The position numbers and the translations under genes were made by a program. The notes below the pieces were generated by a model. The model was not told where the DNA came from. It searched no databases and was given only the letters and a program-made list of their open reading frames with translations. This document shows, piece after piece, positions 23,242 to 30,658 of a stretch of 37,505 bases of DNA (position 1 is its first letter; the number at the start of each line of letters is the position of its first letter). The DNA comes from Bacteroidales bacterium (lineage in GTDB: Bacteria; Bacteroidota; Bacteroidia; Bacteroidales; F082). The stretch covers positions 1-37,505 of the forward strand of contig JAEETH010000030.1 of the NCBI GenBank assembly GCA_016290215.1. The letters are read 5' to 3'.

Positions 23242-26200
23242 TTATTCGACAACGACTTTGACCACTCGTGCTTGCATTCCTGACGTAATGTGCAGGAAAT
23301 AAATGCCTTTGGCTATGCCTTCAACATGGATTTGCGCCATACCATGGGCACCGCCTTTGGCCACCGCCTGACCAACATTATTAAATAGGATAAAGTTGAA
23401 ATCAGTGTCTTCGATAATGACATTCAGTGAGTTGGACGTGGGGTTGGGATAGACCGCAAAGGTCCCTGAGCCTGTCGAAGGGACGTTTTCTTCCAAGCCG
23501 TCAAAGAATTCCATATTCACGCATTCGGGGTAAGAGATACCTTCATCATATTTGGCAACCACGCAGTAAGTGTATGTCATCTCCGTACCGACTTCGTCAG
23601 TGAAAGTGGTTTCGGTGGTCTCGCCTAATTGGATTCCGTTCCGATAGACGATGAAGCCGATGGGATTGGATGCAGTTTCCCAGTCGAGGATGATATGGTA
23701 GCCTTCAACGGTGGCAGTCAAGTTCTCAACGGGGCTGAAGTTGCTGGTGCTGAATTGACAGTCGCAATCAAATTCGTAGAGCAGCCCTTCTTGCGGGTTT
23801 TGGCCATGTTGGTAAATGATGTCGCCATTCTCGTAGCGCACCACGAAACTCACTTCTCCATCCCATTCGCCTACAGTCCACAAAAGGCTAACATGCACAT
23901 GGTTTCCAACTTCGATGGCGAAAGAGGCGTAGTTGCCGCTCTCGATGAATAGGCGTTCGGAAGGTGTGCCATCGTCAAAGGTGACGTCTAAGTAGGCGTT
24001 GTTCCAGCCGTCGCCGTAGGTGTCGCTGAGTTCAAAGATGACGTTGCAGGCGTTACGCAACCTGCCGTTGCCTTCGGCGGTAAGGCCATTGTCGGCGTTG
24101 AGTGTGAAGTTGAGCGGAAGGATTTCCGACTCAGGACAGTCAGGGCTAATGATGACATTGAACACGCAAACAGCCTCGCCTTCAGGGTCGATGGTGCCGA
24201 TTTCAACGGTTTCGCTCTCAAAGGTGATGTATTCGCTTATGCTGGCGATGTTTGCCATGGCGTTGGTGGCACGATAATGACCTTTATTAATAAAATGGGC
24301 CACGACGCTCACGGTTTCGCCAGGGACGAATCCTCCATCCCATTCCATGCTTTCATATTGTAGTTTGGCTTCCCATGCCGTCAGCACGGTTTTGCCTTCC
24401 CAAACGTTGTCACCACAAGTAGCAGTGCTATGGAGGGTGAACACGGCGCGGTCGTCCACACCCTCGGCGATGCTGTAGCTGAAGTTGTTGATGGTGACGC
24501 TTTCCTCGGGTGCGAGGCTCTCGAAGGTGGCCGTGCCGTTGAGGATGGTGAGTTCGGGTGCGTCGCAAGTCAAGGTGACGGTCGTCGTGCCGCCAATAGC
24601 TTCGGTGCCGATGTTCTTGAAGGTGATGCTCAACGGATTCTCTTCACCAACATGCGGGTTGTGGGGCGTGTAGCTGTCGATGGCGATGAAGGGTCCTTCG
24701 AGGACGGCGGCAGGGATGTTGGCAATGTATGGAATCTTGTCGAGGCCAGTGACGCAAATGGTCACCTCGCCGCTCGTATTAACGGGTTCCAAATCAAGGT
24801 TGATGACGCCGCTCTCATCGACGAGGCCTGCGCCGTGAAGCTCGCCGTCTTTGCTGACGGCCACATACGAGCCAGGCAAGGCACTGATTTCAAAGCTGTT
24901 TGCTCCGATGGGGAAATCATCGTCGTGACTGACCACGTTTTCAGTTGGTTGTACGCGGAAAGGCATGATGGAACCATCGCCAAGGGTGTGGTAAGCTTGC
25001 CAATAGTAAGTGTTGACGGCCTCACCGGGATTATGGGCATAACACACGGCAAGGTTGCCGATAAAAGGCAGAGATGCAACGGTGTTGAACCCATTGTTGT
25101 CCCAAACAGCATCGTAAACGCCCATCGATGACTCCTCGTATGTGGGCATTTGCCCGAAAATGTTGGTGGCTCCGACGGCAAAATAGTAGTCTTCATACCA
25201 GTAAGTGCTAGGGCAGGAGCCGATGTAGGCATATGCGGCGGCTTGGTTGGTGCGAATCATGGCTTCACCGAAACAGGTACTGTTGATGCCCCAGTCGGCG
25301 GCGCTGCAGCAGTTGCCTATTGCGAGGAAAGGCTTGCCGAAGTTGGTCAAATTGGGGATGTCGTTGTTGTCGAGGTTAGGCTCGCCCCAACCTTGGTTGT
25401 AGCCGTGAGCGGTATAGTTTGCAAAACCGACGCCCGTGTTGAGGCTGGCGTAGGCGTCTTCGTAGGGCCGACCAAGGAAGTAGTTTACCTCGTTGTAGCC
25501 ATGCTCGGCGTTATAGTAGTAGTTCATGCCGTATTGGATGGTCGGTACACCGATGTAGTCGCACCAATAATCATCCCAGCCAGCCACGAGAAGTACATTG
25601 TTTAAATAGGACGGGTCGGGAAACTCGTAGCGTTCGTATAGCAGGCTCTTGGCGATGATGTTTTGCATCTGTTCAACGGTTTCGGCACACATTCGGCTGT
25701 GGTAAATGTCAGGGAAATCGTCGTTGTCAACGCTCATGTAATACAAGTCGGTGACGCACTCGGTTTCGCTGCCGATGGCACTGGCTTCCACTTGGTTCTT
25801 GTCGCCGAAAATGATGACAAAAGTAGGAGCGTCTTGCGCATACTTGCCTTGGATGAAACTGCGGATGGCCGAGGCAGTGTTGCCGATTTGGTCGGTATAG
25901 TTCACGTCCATGTAGAAACCTTTGGTGGTTTTCCACGCAATCCATTCCTGCATCGACTCCTCAAATATGCGGTCGGCGATGACGAGCATCTTCACAGGGG
26001 CTTGCCACAGGTCGGGGTGCTGGTCGTACACGTCGTCACGCCAGTTGAACATCTGCTTGTAAATGGGGGCAAAATAGGGGCTGAAGGTGCGGGCGAACTC
26101 GTTGTAGGCTGCGGTCTTGTCGTATTCGTTGTAGTTGACTTTCAGCTCGATGTCGTTATAAACCACGATGCTGCCTTTGGCAGGATTGTAAGCCACTGGG

Positions 26201-26736
26201 TTCACGGTCAGCGAGCCGATTTGGATGCCACGCATCGTGCCGAGAATCTCGAAATCCACAAGGTTACGGGCACTATAGTCCTTGCTGGCGTAGGCTTTTT
26301 CGTTATAGGCAAACTTGATGTCCTCGGGCTTTTGGTCTTTCCTGACCGATGGCTGTTGAGGCATGAGTCGGTTGATATTGAAATCGCTCAACTTATATTC
26401 GGTTGTTGTGTAGCTGACGACTTCCGCAGTGACGTTTTGGGCACCGTATGGAACGGCTATCAGCTGGTGCGCAGCAGGAAGTGAAGGCTCGCCGATGTTG
26501 CCAGAAGGATAGGTGTCTTCCATGACGATGCTGGAAAACGTACCTTTTTCAGTTTGTACTTCTTTAGAAATCAGATTATTGAAAGAGAAATTAGCCGTAA
26601 AGCCGTTGTCATTCACGTTGACGCATTGCTGTACGGAAGCGGTCTTCCCGAAATCAATGCGCCCTTGGGCAAAGGCTTGTGTACCGATGAGCAAAACAAT
26701 AGCTGCTATGAGTAAACTCGTCCTTGTCATTTTCAT
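23242..26736 (-). CDS. Lys-gingipain-like C25 protease B with T9SS domain
   Basis: A 1164-residue paralogue of protease A, with signal peptide, prosegment, Kgp-type catalytic domain, Ig repeats, a DTYGDGWNN variant of the DSWGDGWN domain, FN3 and sorting domain (AVYPNPTSN...KVVVE). Catalytic residues fall at Asp388, His444 and Cys477 with S1 Asp516, the same numbers I recall for P. gingivalis Kgp, which implies a prosegment of matching length. The prosegment ends NWR233 followed by DDVYDQHPDLW, resembling the Kgp activation site (Arg, then DVYTDHGDLY). After the catalytic His, the SET of Kgp is replaced by YNQ. A PSTGSG insertion encoded by a palindrome sits before the sorting domain. It is 27 nt after the S41 gene and probably co-transcribed with it. 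Confidence 0.93.
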   Translation of the reverse strand: MKMTRTSLLIAAIVLLIGTQAFAQGRIDFGKTASVQQCVNVNDNGFTANFSFNNLISKEVQTEKGTFSSIVMEDTYPSGNIGEPSLPAAHQLIAVPYGAQNVTAEVVSYTTTEYKLSDFNINRLMPQQPSVRKDQKPEDIKFAYNEKAYASKDYSARNLVDFEILGTMRGIQIGSLTVNPVAYNPAKGSIVVYNDIELKVNYNEYDKTAAYNEFARTFSPYFAPIYKQMFNWRDDVYDQHPDLWQAPVKMLVIADRIFEESMQEWIAWKTTKGFYMDVNYTDQIGNTASAIRSFIQGKYAQDAPTFVIIFGDKNQVEASAIGSETECVTDLYYMSVDNDDFPDIYHSRMCAETVEQMQNIIAKSLLYERYEFPDPSYLNNVLLVAGWDDYWCDYIGVPTIQYGMNYYYNAEHGYNEVNYFLGRPYEDAYASLNTGVGFANYTAHGYNQGWGEPNLDNNDIPNLTNFGKPFLAIGNCCSAADWGINSTCFGEAMIRTNQAAAYAYIGSCPSTYWYEDYYFAVGATNIFGQMPTYEESSMGVYDAVWDNNGFNTVASLPFIGNLAVCYAHNPGEAVNTYYWQAYHTLGDGSIMPFRVQPTENVVSHDDDFPIGANSFEISALPGSYVAVSKDGELHGAGLVDESGVINLDLEPVNTSGEVTICVTGLDKIPYIANIPAAVLEGPFIAIDSYTPHNPHVGEENPLSITFKNIGTEAIGGTTTVTLTCDAPELTILNGTATFESLAPEESVTINNFSYSIAEGVDDRAVFTLHSTATCGDNVWEGKTVLTAWEAKLQYESMEWDGGFVPGETVSVVAHFINKGHYRATNAMANIASISEYITFESETVEIGTIDPEGEAVCVFNVIISPDCPESEILPLNFTLNADNGLTAEGNGRLRNACNVIFELSDTYGDGWNNAYLDVTFDDGTPSERLFIESGNYASFAIEVGNHVHVSLLWTVGEWDGEVSFVVRYENGDIIYQHGQNPQEGLLYEFDCDCQFSTSNFSPVENLTATVEGYHIILDWETASNPIGFIVYRNGIQLGETTETTFTDEVGTEMTYTYCVVAKYDEGISYPECVNMEFFDGLEENVPSTGSGTFAVYPNPTSNSLNVIIEDTDFNFILFNNVGQAVAKGGAHGMAQIHVEGIAKGIYFLHITSGMQARVVKVVVE
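23462..23484. repeat. REP-like palindrome inside protease B coding sequence
   Basis: GTCCCT and AGGGAC flank an 11-nt centre (GAGCCTGTCGA). The CCCTTCGACAGGCTCAGGG type of sequence is, from memory, a very widespread small repeat in bacterial genomes. Here it encodes VPSTGSG in the linker before the sorting domain. Protease A (ENEVEFAIYPNP) and the Rgp-like protein (ENVDHFSLYPNP) lack it and are five residues shorter at this point, so it looks like a 15-nt in-frame insertion. Confidence 0.55.
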
Positions 26737-26763
26737 GGAATCGAATTTTATGATTTGTTGTAA

Positions 26764-28365
26764 TTATTTGTTGCTCAATATTTTGTTGAAAGCTTTGTTG
26801 TCGTTGAGGATTTCGATTGCTTTCTGAACCCCAGGGTCGGATGAAGCCATCACCTGGTAGTATTGTTGTGTCTCCCAAACATTGCGTGCTATCAAGGCTT
26901 TGATCTGCAAAAGCAAGAACTTTTCTGAACGATTGAATTGCTCGTCATTCCATTCCACCTTGGCGTCTTCAGCGGCTTTTTTCAGCCCATTAACGAGGTC
27001 CTGACCGACAACGAAATCCTTGTTATAGTTATCGAAATCGCCATATTGGGCCTTGATTTCGTCACGATGTTTGAGGGCGTAATCGGTGGTGAAGCGGTTC
27101 AAGGCACCTTTGCGGACGAGGTTGGTGTAGAGCTTGCTATTGTAGGCCGTGTCGACAGGAATGAAGAGGTCGGGCATGATGCCACCACCGCCGTAAACGG
27201 TGCGACCGCCGTCGGTCTTAAACTTCAGCGAGTCGGGGAAGTGGATGCTGTCGGCATGGTAGTATTCGCCATGTTTGAGGCGTTTTTCCATCTCCTTGGC
27301 ATAGTCTTCGGCACCCTTTTCGTAAGGCCGTTGGATGCAACGTCCCGAAGGCGTGTGGTAGCGCGAGGTGGTCAGGCGGATTTGTGCGCCGTCGGGCAGG
27401 TTGAAAGGTCTTTGAACCAGACCTTTGCCAAAGGAACGGCGACCGATGACGACACCTCGGTCGTGGTCTTGGATGGCACCTGAAAGAATCTCACTGGCCG
27501 AGGCTGAGCCTTCATCGATGAGGACGACGAGTTTGCCCGTGGTGTAAAGCCCCGCAGCAGTGCTTCTCCATTCCTGACGGGGTGAGTGGATGCCTTCGGT
27601 GAAGACGATGAGCTTGCCTTCGTCGATGAATTGATCCACCAATTCGATGGCGGTGTTAAGGTAGCCGCCCGTGTTGCCGCGCAGGTCGAAGATGAGCGAC
27701 TCCATGCCTTGGCTTTGCAGCTTGGCGAAGGCTTCCTTGAACTCTTGTGTCGATTCTTGTGCGAAACGGTCGAGTTTGATATAGCCGATATGGTTGTCGA
27801 GCATATAAGAAGCGTTGATGCTGTTCAACGGAATCTTGTCGCGGGTGATTTCAAAGTCAATAAGTTCAGGGTCACTGCCGCGCTTCACGCCCACGGTGAC
27901 CTTGGTGCCTTTCTTGCCGCGCAAGCGTTTCTGCACATATTCATTGTCGATTTTTTTGCCGAAGGCATCTTCGCCATCGATTTTGATGATCTGGTCACCG
28001 GTCATGATGCCGACCTTCTCGGAGGGGCCTCCCGCCGTGGGGCTGATGACGGTGATGGTGTCGCGGATGAGCTGGTAGGTCACGCCGATGCCCTCGAAGC
28101 TACCCACGAGGGGCTCGTTGGCCTTCTCCACGTCCTTTTTGGAAATGTAGGCCGAGTGCGGGTCGAGTTCTTTCAGTGCCGCGATGATGGCGTCTTCCGT
28201 CACCTTGTCTATATTGGCCGTGTCGACGTAAAAGTTCTCGATGAGATAAAGCGTCGTAGCCAGTTTTTGGGAGTTCATCTGCCCTTTTGATTGGGGCTGT
28301 TGGGCTGTTGCCGCCATTGCAATGAAACAGGCAATAGCCAAAAAAAACAATTTCAGTGATTTCAT
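26764..28365 (-). CDS. S41 C-terminal processing protease (CtpA/Prc-like)
   Basis: A 533-residue periplasmic serine protease. Signal peptide (to about residue 22, ATAQQ), helical N-terminal region, PDZ domain (about 85-175: GIGVTYQLIRD...GIMTGDQIIKIDGEDAFG), S41 catalytic core (about 190-360) and a C-terminal helical extension. Ser289 in GSASASE and Lys314 in SFGKG form the dyad, with the 25-residue spacing of Prc. It usually trims C-termini of periplasmic proteins. It is first in an operon with Kgp-like protease B (27-nt gap), which may be casual or may reflect a shared role in secreted protein turnover. Its start is supported by a TACCTTTG box 25 nt upstream. Confidence 0.95.
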   Translation of the reverse strand: MKSLKLFFLAIACFIAMAATAQQPQSKGQMNSQKLATTLYLIENFYVDTANIDKVTEDAIIAALKELDPHSAYISKKDVEKANEPLVGSFEGIGVTYQLIRDTITVISPTAGGPSEKVGIMTGDQIIKIDGEDAFGKKIDNEYVQKRLRGKKGTKVTVGVKRGSDPELIDFEITRDKIPLNSINASYMLDNHIGYIKLDRFAQESTQEFKEAFAKLQSQGMESLIFDLRGNTGGYLNTAIELVDQFIDEGKLIVFTEGIHSPRQEWRSTAAGLYTTGKLVVLIDEGSASASEILSGAIQDHDRGVVIGRRSFGKGLVQRPFNLPDGAQIRLTTSRYHTPSGRCIQRPYEKGAEDYAKEMEKRLKHGEYYHADSIHFPDSLKFKTDGGRTVYGGGGIMPDLFIPVDTAYNSKLYTNLVRKGALNRFTTDYALKHRDEIKAQYGDFDNYNKDFVVGQDLVNGLKKAAEDAKVEWNDEQFNRSEKFLLLQIKALIARNVWETQQYYQVMASSDPGVQKAIEILNDNKAFNKILSNK

Positions 28366-28390
28366 AGGTCAAAATGGGGTTTTAGGGGCG

Positions 28391-28398
28391 CAAAGGTA
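28391..28398 (-). promoter_or_regulatory. -7 box of the S41/Kgp-like B operon
   Basis: TACCTTTG on the minus strand, 25 nt before the S41 start, with a leader (CGCCCCTAAAACCC) much like that of mutS2. Confidence 0.65.
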
Positions 28399-28439
28399 GT
28401 GTTTTTTCGGGAAAAGGCGGACAATTTGATGAAAATGAC

Positions 28440-28447
28440 TATATTTG
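28440..28447 (+). promoter_or_regulatory. -7 box of the small membrane protein gene
   Basis: TATATTTG (match to TAnnTTTG), 23 nt before the ATG at 28471. A 14-codon open frame begins at 28452 and ends at 28496, overlapping the main start; it could be a leader peptide or chance. Confidence 0.55.
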
Positions 28448-28470
28448 CGCAATGAAAACAAAGAGTGACT

Positions 28471-28896
28471 ATGCTGTTGGAACGGATGACATATAATTAT
28501 GATAAAATGCAACGCAACCAAAAATATGGCAAATGGTTGAGGCATAGTCGTGTAGGCCCGGGAGGGGTAGTTGGTTTTTCTATTGGAATGTGGGCGATTG
28601 ACATTACAATACCTCTTATTTTCGTTGCGAGTAGCAATGAATGGACTTTTGATGTGGTAAAATGGATTTTAATTTTATGTTTCGCATTCGTTGTTTCGGG
28701 ATTTATCATTGGGATTATTCTTGATTACAAACTGGATCATAACAAGTTGAAGAAAGGCTCAAGCAAGCTGTCCGATAAGGAAATTAGAAAAATAAACTTT
28801 TATTTTGTAATCATGCCATTTATTATAGGATTGTTGGAAACTTTAGGTTTGATTATATACGCTATCATTTGTGGTATTCAACGAAATGCTATCTGA
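28471..28896 (+). CDS. Hypothetical small membrane protein
   Basis: A 141-residue protein of unrecognised family. Three hydrophobic spans are visible: about 30-52 (GGVVGFSIGMWAIDITIPLIF), about 62-84 (WILILCFAFVVSGFIIGIIL) and about 110-132 (FVIMPFIIGLLETLGLIIYA). A basic, Tyr/Asn-rich N-terminus and a Lys-rich loop (DHNKLKKGSSKLSDKEIRK) lie between them. The start is ATG 23 nt after the -7 box; a GTG two codons upstream is possible. The gene is markedly more AT-rich than the proteases to its left, suggesting later acquisition. It stands alone on its strand. Confidence 0.65.
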   Translation: MLLERMTYNYDKMQRNQKYGKWLRHSRVGPGGVVGFSIGMWAIDITIPLIFVASSNEWTFDVVKWILILCFAFVVSGFIIGIILDYKLDHNKLKKGSSKLSDKEIRKINFYFVIMPFIIGLLETLGLIIYAIICGIQRNAI

Positions 28897-28950
28897 ATCT
28901 CGGGTTCAGGCAGATTTGCAATTCGTCGTTTAAAAAGAAAAGATTTATGT

Positions 28951-29052
28951 TCAGATACCGTCAGCAATGGTATAAATGGTTGTGTCGTTGTTGGCAGACT
29001 CTTGGGCTTGAGCGGAAACCATAGCAAACGCACAAGCCAAGGCTATCATCAT
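28951..29052 (-). CDS. 33-residue secreted micro-ORF or gene remnant
   Basis: MMIALACAFAMVSAQAQ is a good signal peptide; it is followed by only 16 residues (ESANNDTTIYTIADGI) and TGA. In-frame IKT codons just upstream suggest the original start may have been nearby. It begins 35 nt after the tsaC stop on the same strand. Either this is a tiny exported peptide or the 5' end of a lost secreted-protein gene; the abrupt stop favours a remnant. The rest of 28897-29087 shows nothing further. Confidence 0.35.
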   Translation of the reverse strand: MMIALACAFAMVSAQAQESANNDTTIYTIADGI

Positions 29053-29087
29053 TGTTTTTATATGTTTCAAGGCATCGCTTTATTGGG

Positions 29088-29660
29088 TTATTGCCTCAAA
29101 ATCTCAAAAGTGTTGTCCTCGTTGAGCTTGATGATAGTCGAGCTTTTGGGCTTGCAGAAGCTGTCGTGGTAGAGCTGCACCACATAATCGACCGAGTTCT
29201 TGATTTCATCGCAGATGTCGCTGAAAATCATCGATGAAGGTTGCCCGGTTAGGTTAGCCGAGGTAGAGGTAATGGGTTTGCCGAGGCGACGGATGACTAC
29301 CTTGCAGAAGTCGTTGTCAACCACGCGGATGCAGATGCTCTTGTCGTCGGAAACGGCCTTGGCCAAGTTCTTGCTTTCGGGATAGATGATGCTCAGCGGA
29401 CTTTTGGCGCCCTTGATGAGGTCGTAGGCGATGGCAGGTACGTTAACCACGTAATCCTGGAGCCTTTCTACCGAATCGACGAGGATGATGAGGCTCTTGT
29501 TGAGCGGCCTCTGCTTGACGGCGTACACGCGCAGGCAGGCCTTGTTGTTGGTGGCGTCGCAGCCCACTCCCCAAATGGTGTCGGTGGGGTAGAGGATGGT
29601 CTTTCCAGCCTTTAGCATGGCTACGGTGCGTTCTACTTCTTGTTCAAATGATTCTTCCAT
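29088..29660 (-). CDS. tsaC: Threonylcarbamoyl-AMP synthase (Sua5/YrdC/TsaC)
   Basis: A 190-residue YrdC-fold enzyme that makes threonylcarbamoyl-AMP from threonine, bicarbonate and ATP for the t6A37 modification of ANN-decoding tRNAs. Seen: TILYPTDTIWGVGCDA at about 20-35, the KQRPLNK substrate-binding motif at about 49-55, and TSTSANLTGQPS at about 131-142. Length is that of the short TsaC form without the Sua5 C-terminal domain. The ATG is the first in the conserved frame. Confidence 0.94.
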   Translation of the reverse strand: MEESFEQEVERTVAMLKAGKTILYPTDTIWGVGCDATNNKACLRVYAVKQRPLNKSLIILVDSVERLQDYVVNVPAIAYDLIKGAKSPLSIIYPESKNLAKAVSDDKSICIRVVDNDFCKVVIRRLGKPITSTSANLTGQPSSMIFSDICDEIKNSVDYVVQLYHDSFCKPKSSTIIKLNEDNTFEILRQ

Positions 29661-29682
29661 TTTTTTTCTTTACTATGACTTG

Positions 29683-29740
29683 TGACCATGACTATGACCT
29701 GACTCACGGTCGAAGTGGTCATGGTCATAGTCATTGGTCA
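29683..29740. repeat. Inverted repeat between tsaC and the glycosyltransferase
   Basis: TGACCATGACTATGACC (29683-29699) pairs with GGTCATAGTCATTGGTCA (29723-29740) with a single bulged T. The arms are made of repeated CATGAC/TATGAC units, and another GGTCAT precedes the right arm. It lies 4 nt after the glycosyltransferase stop on its transcript, so it may act as an RNA stabiliser or terminator-like stem, but there is no U-tract. Confidence 0.5.
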
Positions 29741-29743
29741 TTG

Positions 29744-30502
29744 TTACTTGTCTTTTATTTTACTTCTCAATAAATTATACTTGTGCCTATTGGCTTGCGT
29801 CATCACGCGGCAGATGCTGAAGCCTGTCTTGCCGTAGAGGAAGCCGCCTTTTATAATATAGGTGCGGATAAAGTTGATGCTCGGGCTGAAGATCCATGGC
29901 AGGATGCCCGTCTTTTTGCCGCGTTCGTAATATGATTGAGCGCCCAGCTCGGCGAAATGGAACTGTTGTTTCCGAAAAGCCTCAGGCGTGTCCCAGGAAT
30001 AATGCAGCAGGTCGCCGCTCAACAGGGTTTTCTTCGACGTTTCCTTGAAGTTCAGCCATTCGTGGATGATGCCTTCCCACTCGGCGAAGCCGCGCCGCCA
30101 GATGCGTATCTTGGTCTCGGGATAAAGGCCGCAGCCTTTGACCCACCGGCCACAGTAGTTGTTTAGACGGTTCATGGCAAAGACCTCGTTCTCGGCGATT
30201 TCCTTGTCTTTCAGTACTTTGATAGACTTTTTCAGTTCGTCGGAGAGGGCTTCGTCGGCGTCGATGCTGAAGATGAGGTCGCAGGTGGCGAGGTCGTCGG
30301 CGAGGTTTTTCTGGTCGGAGTAGCCGAGCCAGTCTTGGGTGAAGAACTTCGCGCCATAGCGGTCGCAGATGGCCTCGGTCGCATCGGTGGAATGCGAGTC
30401 AACGACGATGATCTCGTCGGCAATATCCTTAATGGAGTCAAGGCATTGCGCGATTTTCTGCTCCTCGTTGAAGGTGATGATGACGACCGAAATGCTGTTC
30501 AT
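29744..30502 (-). CDS. Family 2 glycosyltransferase (WaaE/KdtX-like)
   Basis: A 252-residue GT-A glycosyltransferase. Seen: N-terminal SVVIITFNEEQKIAQCLDSI, the nucleotide-binding DSHSTDAT (about 36-43), the metal-binding SIDADEAL (about 79-86), and the acceptor-side motif IRIWRRGFAEWEGIIHEWL with an LLHYSW segment, typical of the GT2 group adding sugars to LPS core. The start at 30502 is chosen because the family begins MNSISVVIITFN and a -7 box lies 16 nt upstream; the in-frame extension upstream is not protein-like. Confidence 0.9.
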   Translation of the reverse strand: MNSISVVIITFNEEQKIAQCLDSIKDIADEIIVVDSHSTDATEAICDRYGAKFFTQDWLGYSDQKNLADDLATCDLIFSIDADEALSDELKKSIKVLKDKEIAENEVFAMNRLNNYCGRWVKGCGLYPETKIRIWRRGFAEWEGIIHEWLNFKETSKKTLLSGDLLHYSWDTPEAFRKQQFHFAELGAQSYYERGKKTGILPWIFSPSINFIRTYIIKGGFLYGKTGFSICRVMTQANRHKYNLLRSKIKDK

Positions 30503-30518
30503 GGACGCAAATTTTGCG

Positions 30519-30526
30519 CAAAAGTA
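30519..30526 (-). promoter_or_regulatory. -7 box of the glycosyltransferase gene
   Basis: TACTTTTG on the minus strand, 16 nt before the ATG at 30502. Confidence 0.55.
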
Positions 30527-30591
30527 ATGTTTTCTTCGGTTATGGGGATTTGCTTCGCAAAGAAATCTGTAGAAAATCACAACAAAACTCC

Positions 30592-30599
30592 TATCTTTG
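30592..30599 (+). promoter_or_regulatory. -7 box of the orphan gene at 30659
   Basis: TATCTTTG, 20 nt before an ATG at 30620 and 59 nt before the ATG at 30659, so it does not by itself settle the start. Confidence 0.5.
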
Positions 30600-30658
30600 T
30601 GCCTTTATAAGAGTAATCGATGAACATCGGATTCTTTGCCGTAAAATGTAGTATAATT

